56,876 nucleotides of DNA from an uncultured Methylococcales bacterium (GTDB taxonomy: Bacteria; Pseudomonadota; Gammaproteobacteria; Methylococcales; Methylomonadaceae). This document shows positions 52,929 through 56,876 of this stretch, one piece after another. Numbering within the stretch: the first letter of the stretch is position 1; each line of letters begins with the position of its first letter. Below the pieces are notes generated by a model. It was given only the letters and a program-made list of their open reading frames with translations, made no database searches and was not told where the DNA came from. The stretch covers positions 1 through 56,876 of the forward strand of contig CAIUVX010000134.1 in the NCBI GenBank assembly GCA_903902705.1, in the 5' to 3' direction. Position numbers and translations under genes: made by a program.

Positions 52929-52963
52929 ACAAACCTGCGAGGTTTTTAAAACCTCGCAGGTTT
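52929..52963. terminator. Palindromic terminator between kdsA and eno
   Basis: AAACCTGCGAGGTTTT and AAAACCTCGCAGGTTT are perfect 16-nt arms around a single T. This is a strong stem, so eno is probably transcribed mainly from its own promoter. Confidence 0.8.
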
Positions 52964-53009
52964 CCAATTTTCAACCTTAACTGCAACTCTCGTTGCTTTT
53001 ATTTTTTAA

Positions 53010-54311
<1,302 letters not shown>

Positions 54312-54336
54312 AACTTAACGGTTTTATTTCCCTGTA

Positions 54337-54355
54337 GGGTACGCATTGCGTACCC
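54337..54355. repeat. Hairpin GGGTACGCA/TGCGTACCC followed by TTGATTAAATAA (copy 2)
   Basis: The arms are perfect around a single T, and the tail ATTTGATTAAATAA matches the copy at 49965. It separates eno from an AT-rich unrecognised gene that starts 19 nt further on. Confidence 0.75.
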
Positions 54356-54374
54356 TATTTGATTAAATAATATA

Positions 54375-55322
54375 ATGTCAAATTTAACCTCATTTTTTTT
54401 CAAAATTAAAGATACCAAATTTGAAAAATGCTTAGCTCCAAAAGAAAAATGTGAGAACGCCGCAATTAGAGCGCATACAGTCCAAAATTCTCGTATATTA
54501 GAATTACTTTCTTCTAAGGATAATCATTTAATAGGGTTTAAATTAAAATGCTTTGCAGATAAGGCTCCTATTTTTATCTATGATAAAGTTCCAAGAGATG
54601 AAGCTACAACTTTTAAAGGACTTTGTTCACTGCATGATGCAAAATTATTTAAGCCTATAGATACTCAAAAAATTGATTTAAATAATAAAGAACATTGTTA
54701 TTTATTTGCATATCGTGCAGTTATCAGAGAGCTACATAGTACAATAGAATCAACAAGGAAATTTCAAAGTGCTTATTTAGAAATAGAGAAGCCAGACCAA
54801 AATAAAAATGCTCTAATTGGAACAGCGGGTACTATAGCAACAGAGAATTTAATGAATTCGTATGAAATTTATAAATATAAAATCAAATATGATTTTATAT
54901 ACGAATATAAATTATATGAATACATTAACCACTTTTCTATTGCTTTTGATATGCAACGACCTACAATTGCAGTAAGCTCGATGTTTTTAGTTAATGATAT
55001 AAATAATGATGAGGGTGAGCCACTTAGAATAGTATTAAATATATTTCCACTTTCTCATGAAAAAACTATTGTATTGTTTTCGTGGCTTTCACATGAAAAT
55101 GAGGCTGCCAAACTAAAGTTAATAAACATATTATCTTCTGAAGGTGATTATAGGAAATATCTAGTTTCAAAATTAGTATTACGATATTGTGAAAATCTTG
55201 TTATATCACCTGAATATTTTTTGAGTTGGTCAGATAGAAAAAAATATATTGTAAAACAATTTTTTGAAAAAAACACTGGGAAGGAATGGGAATTTGATGA
55301 TACTGATGTATTCCTTTTTTAA
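54375..55322 (+). CDS. AT-rich accessory protein with putative zinc-binding HNH-like N-terminus
   Basis: The 315 aa product has cysteines at residues 19 and 26 (KCLAPKEKCENAAIRAH), then AHTVQNSRILELL, a segment ending in CF at about 59-60, and CSLHDAKLFKPID (Cys84, His87, Asp88). This C-x6-C, AHTxxxSxxL, CxxHDxxLFxPID layout is like uncharacterised bacterial proteins with an HNH-like zinc fold. The catalytic HNH residues are not clearly identifiable. The remaining 200 residues have no recognisable motif. Base composition is far more AT-rich than eno next door, suggesting transfer. Confidence 0.7.
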   Translation: MSNLTSFFFKIKDTKFEKCLAPKEKCENAAIRAHTVQNSRILELLSSKDNHLIGFKLKCFADKAPIFIYDKVPRDEATTFKGLCSLHDAKLFKPIDTQKIDLNNKEHCYLFAYRAVIRELHSTIESTRKFQSAYLEIEKPDQNKNALIGTAGTIATENLMNSYEIYKYKIKYDFIYEYKLYEYINHFSIAFDMQRPTIAVSSMFLVNDINNDEGEPLRIVLNIFPLSHEKTIVLFSWLSHENEAAKLKLINILSSEGDYRKYLVSKLVLRYCENLVISPEYFLSWSDRKKYIVKQFFEKNTGKEWEFDDTDVFLF

Positions 55323-55472
55323 TTAAATAATTAACAACGTTTAATTTAGCGTTCAAGCAGGGCTATACATAAATTTTATTAGATAAGTCTGGTTGGCAAT
55401 AATGTAACCTAACAATATACTAACTTTGATACTACAACTAATCAGTAATTAACAGACATTAAGTGGAAAATC

Positions 55473-56300
55473 ATGGAAAATTCAGAACTACAGAAAAACG
55501 ACGTTGATAAATTAGATAACTATAATGCTCTAAAAAAATTAATGACAAGTGATATTGATAAACAAATAATTTTTGATTTACAAAAAGAAATAACAGATAG
55601 AGCTAATGCGTTAATTGATAGCTTAGGAATACCAGTAATAAGAGGATGTACAGAGGTAATTACAAATGGATTTATAATTGGCGTTTCCAGTATTGAAGAC
55701 GTAAAGCATCTAATAAGTGAGCGTTCTATATGCGTTTATTTTGTGGAAAAAGTATTAGAGGGAGATTATATAGGTGATATTAGTCAATTCATTGGTAAAG
55801 AAAAAATAATTGAGATTTATATAAGGCTAGGTGAGACCAACACTTGGATTAAGTATAGACCTATGATGCTAATTCACTTTTTTCTTGAACTGAATTTTAA
55901 GAATAGTGACGAAGATGAAGATGATTACGAGGATGAGGACGAAGATAGCGACTACGAAGAGGAGGTCATAGATTATGACGGGCTGAATACGCTGGCAACC
56001 ATAGTGGCAAAAAGTAAGGGATTCAATTTTTTGAAAAACAAAGACCAAAGAAGCGATTTTGCAAAAGATGTATTGAAAAAAATAGATGCCGAATTTAGCA
56101 ATTATGACTTGGTTTATATTGTTGCAACGGCAGAAACGTTTTACGACTTAGGTGTATTACCTACAACAGTTAAAAAGTTACATCTTGAAGGTGAAAAAAC
56201 ACAAGACATAGCAAAATCACTTGGTCATACCAAGGCAAGAATAGAAAAGGCTTTACTGTGTGATGTAAGTGACAAAATAAAAAAGTATATTGAAGAATAA
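55473..56300 (+). CDS. AT-rich accessory protein with acidic linker and C-terminal helix-turn-helix
   Basis: The 275 aa product has three parts. The N-terminal part (1 to about 145) has no known motif. A run of Asp/Glu residues follows at about 147-166 (EDEDDYEDEDEDSDYEEE). The C-terminal part ends with a helix-turn-helix-like segment (HLEGEKTQDIAKSLGHTKAR, then IEKAL) like a sigma-factor region 4 or GerE type. It is separated from the previous AT-rich gene by 150 nt. No family recognised. Acidic linker plus possible DNA-binding end suggests a regulator or DNA-mimic function, but nothing proves it. Confidence 0.65.
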   Translation: MENSELQKNDVDKLDNYNALKKLMTSDIDKQIIFDLQKEITDRANALIDSLGIPVIRGCTEVITNGFIIGVSSIEDVKHLISERSICVYFVEKVLEGDYIGDISQFIGKEKIIEIYIRLGETNTWIKYRPMMLIHFFLELNFKNSDEDEDDYEDEDEDSDYEEEVIDYDGLNTLATIVAKSKGFNFLKNKDQRSDFAKDVLKKIDAEFSNYDLVYIVATAETFYDLGVLPTTVKKLHLEGEKTQDIAKSLGHTKARIEKALLCDVSDKIKKYIEE

Positions 56301-56304
56301 GCAC

Positions 56305-56376
56305 GATAGGTTGGACTACTAAGGTACGAAGCCCATCAATCGCGAACGATGCGCTTCCTTCGTCAGCACATCCTAT
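56305..56376. repeat. GATGCGCTTC dispersed repeat family, copy 3
   Basis: GGTACGAAGCCCATCAATCG, CGAACGATGCGCTTCCTTCG and TCAGCACATCCTAT match the copy at 36161 almost base for base. It lies between the acidic-linker gene and the truncated toxin-antitoxin pair. Confidence 0.75.
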
Positions 56377-56401
56377 AACTCTGCAATATGAGGATAAACC
56401 C

Positions 56402-56638
56402 ATGCACACAACAATCGATTTAAACGATGATTTAATGCAAACTGCTTTTGAATTAAGCGGCATTAAATCGGAACAGGCTTTGATTGAACAAGCCGTAAAA
56501 GACTTAATTAAAAATTATCAAGCGGCTTTGATTAATCCCAATGAACAAACTAAGGCGGCTATGTTAGATGTTCGTGCTAAAAAGAATTTGGAAATAATAA
56601 CACTGGAACAGTTACAACAGGATTGTAATGTTCAATGA
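56402..56638 (+). CDS. Type II antitoxin (VapB/RelB-like)
   Basis: The 78 aa antitoxin begins MHTTIDLNDDLMQTAFELSG, then IKSEQALIEQAVKDLIKNY. This is a ribbon-helix-helix start seen in VapB-type (DUF2191) antitoxins. The tail KAAMLDVRAKKNLEIITLEQ, LQQD is less usual and closer to RelB/DinJ-like partners of YafQ toxins. Its stop overlaps the toxin start (ATGA). GAGGATAAACCC precedes the ATG. Its toxin partner is truncated, so it may be free to act on other toxins or simply be a relic. Confidence 0.8.
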   Translation: MHTTIDLNDDLMQTAFELSGIKSEQALIEQAVKDLIKNYQAALINPNEQTKAAMLDVRAKKNLEIITLEQLQQDCNVQ

Positions 56639-56757
56639 AAACAGTATCACGTCATAAAACGTTTATTAAAGATATGCGTAATGTTCGGCTGACAGACACG
56701 CAAGCGACTAAACTTTTTTTGTATATTGCCTGTTTATTAGACTTGTTGCGTCTTTAA
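56635..56757 (+). pseudogene. YafQ/RelE-type toxin, truncated by an IS element
   Basis: The reading frame starts MKTVSRHKTFIKDMRNVRLT and continues DTQATKLFLYIACLLD. That is the N-terminal half of a YafQ/RelE-family mRNA interferase. After LLD it changes to LLRL and a stop, and the expected catalytic C-terminal half is missing. The break coincides with the start of sequence belonging to a minus-strand transposase gene. The toxin is therefore dead in this copy, if the window is correctly assembled. Confidence 0.8.
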
Positions 56758-56764
56758 AAAACAA

Positions 56765-56876
56765 TTAGTTAGCCAGATAAAAGTTCCAAAGTCCTGCACA
56801 GACCGCCAGCACATCATCATAAAAATCAATAAGATGGGTTCTAAGTCTATCAGACAGGATACGATAACGCTTCATT
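56765..56876 (-). mobile_element. 3' end of a transposase gene (insertion sequence cut by window edge)
   Basis: On the minus strand an open frame reads KRYRILSDRLRTHLIDFYDD, VLAVCAGLWNFYLAN and a stop. The KxxRILSDRxR phrase and NFYL/NxEL-type ending are like C-termini of IS5/IS630-type DDE transposases. Most of the gene lies beyond the right edge. The insertion boundary is probably near 56740, just inside the toxin gene. Confidence 0.65.

Overview
The window looks like chromosomal DNA of a gammaproteobacterial methylotroph, most likely a Methylococcales methanotroph. Three things support this. A PQQ methanol dehydrogenase of XoxF type is cut by the left edge. A malyl-CoA lyase gene of the serine-cycle type sits at about 49 kb. 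The housekeeping genes (lpxH, rlmJ, argC, erpA, kdsA, eno) are of gammaproteobacterial type. The taxonomic call is inference; no rRNA or other marker gene is present.

Layout. 0-5 kb: xoxF (partial), lpxH, small secreted ORFs, an orphan DUF2281-type antitoxin, a complete MqsR/MqsA toxin-antitoxin pair, and a PPK2 polyphosphate kinase. 5-12.6 kb: a ZIP metal transporter, then a tripartite RND efflux operon (adaptor, pump, outer-membrane factor) and a small exported protein. 12.7-16.5 kb: a CoA-disulfide-reductase/rhodanese flavoprotein, a membrane protein, a strip of gene debris, and an outer-membrane barrel protein. 16.7-21.6 kb: a SulP anion transporter and a five-PAS GGDEF/EAL protein. 22.2-25.4 kb: oadGAB, a sodium-pumping oxaloacetate decarboxylase. 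25.5-26.5 kb: mltB.

26.8-33.5 kb holds the most unusual system. A five-gene minus-strand operon encodes a truncated hemoglobin, a ferredoxin-reductase fusion, a PNPOx-like flavin domain fused to a second truncated hemoglobin, a second ferredoxin-reductase with decayed FAD/NAD motifs, and an FHA-reductase-ferredoxin fusion carrying two copies of a short W..LF peptide. It is divergent from apbE. I infer a heme/flavin/Fe-S electron-transfer system for O2 or NO chemistry, possibly gated by phosphorylation through FHA. I do not recognise it as a named system.

33.8-36.7 kb is an accessory patch: a C5 cytosine methyltransferase with a truncated HaeII-like endonuclease gene, abutting a diverged lpxH fragment, plus a Rap1a-like exported protein. 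36.7-46.2 kb is mostly housekeeping on the minus strand: cyclophilin, rhomboid, rlmJ, an FHA protein, a CNNM/CorC transporter, a RhlE-type helicase, an IS3 remnant, a sulfurtransferase and a quinone oxidoreductase. 46.4-54.3 kb carries argC, erpA, a YccA-like gene, mcl, kdsA and eno on the plus strand, with an unrecognised two-gene insertion after mcl. 54.4-56.9 kb is AT-rich accessory DNA with two unrecognised proteins and a toxin-antitoxin pair whose toxin is cut by an IS element at the right edge.

Several families of interspersed palindromes punctuate gene ends. Five copies of a roughly 34-nt near-perfect palindrome lie between 21.7 and 48.8 kb.
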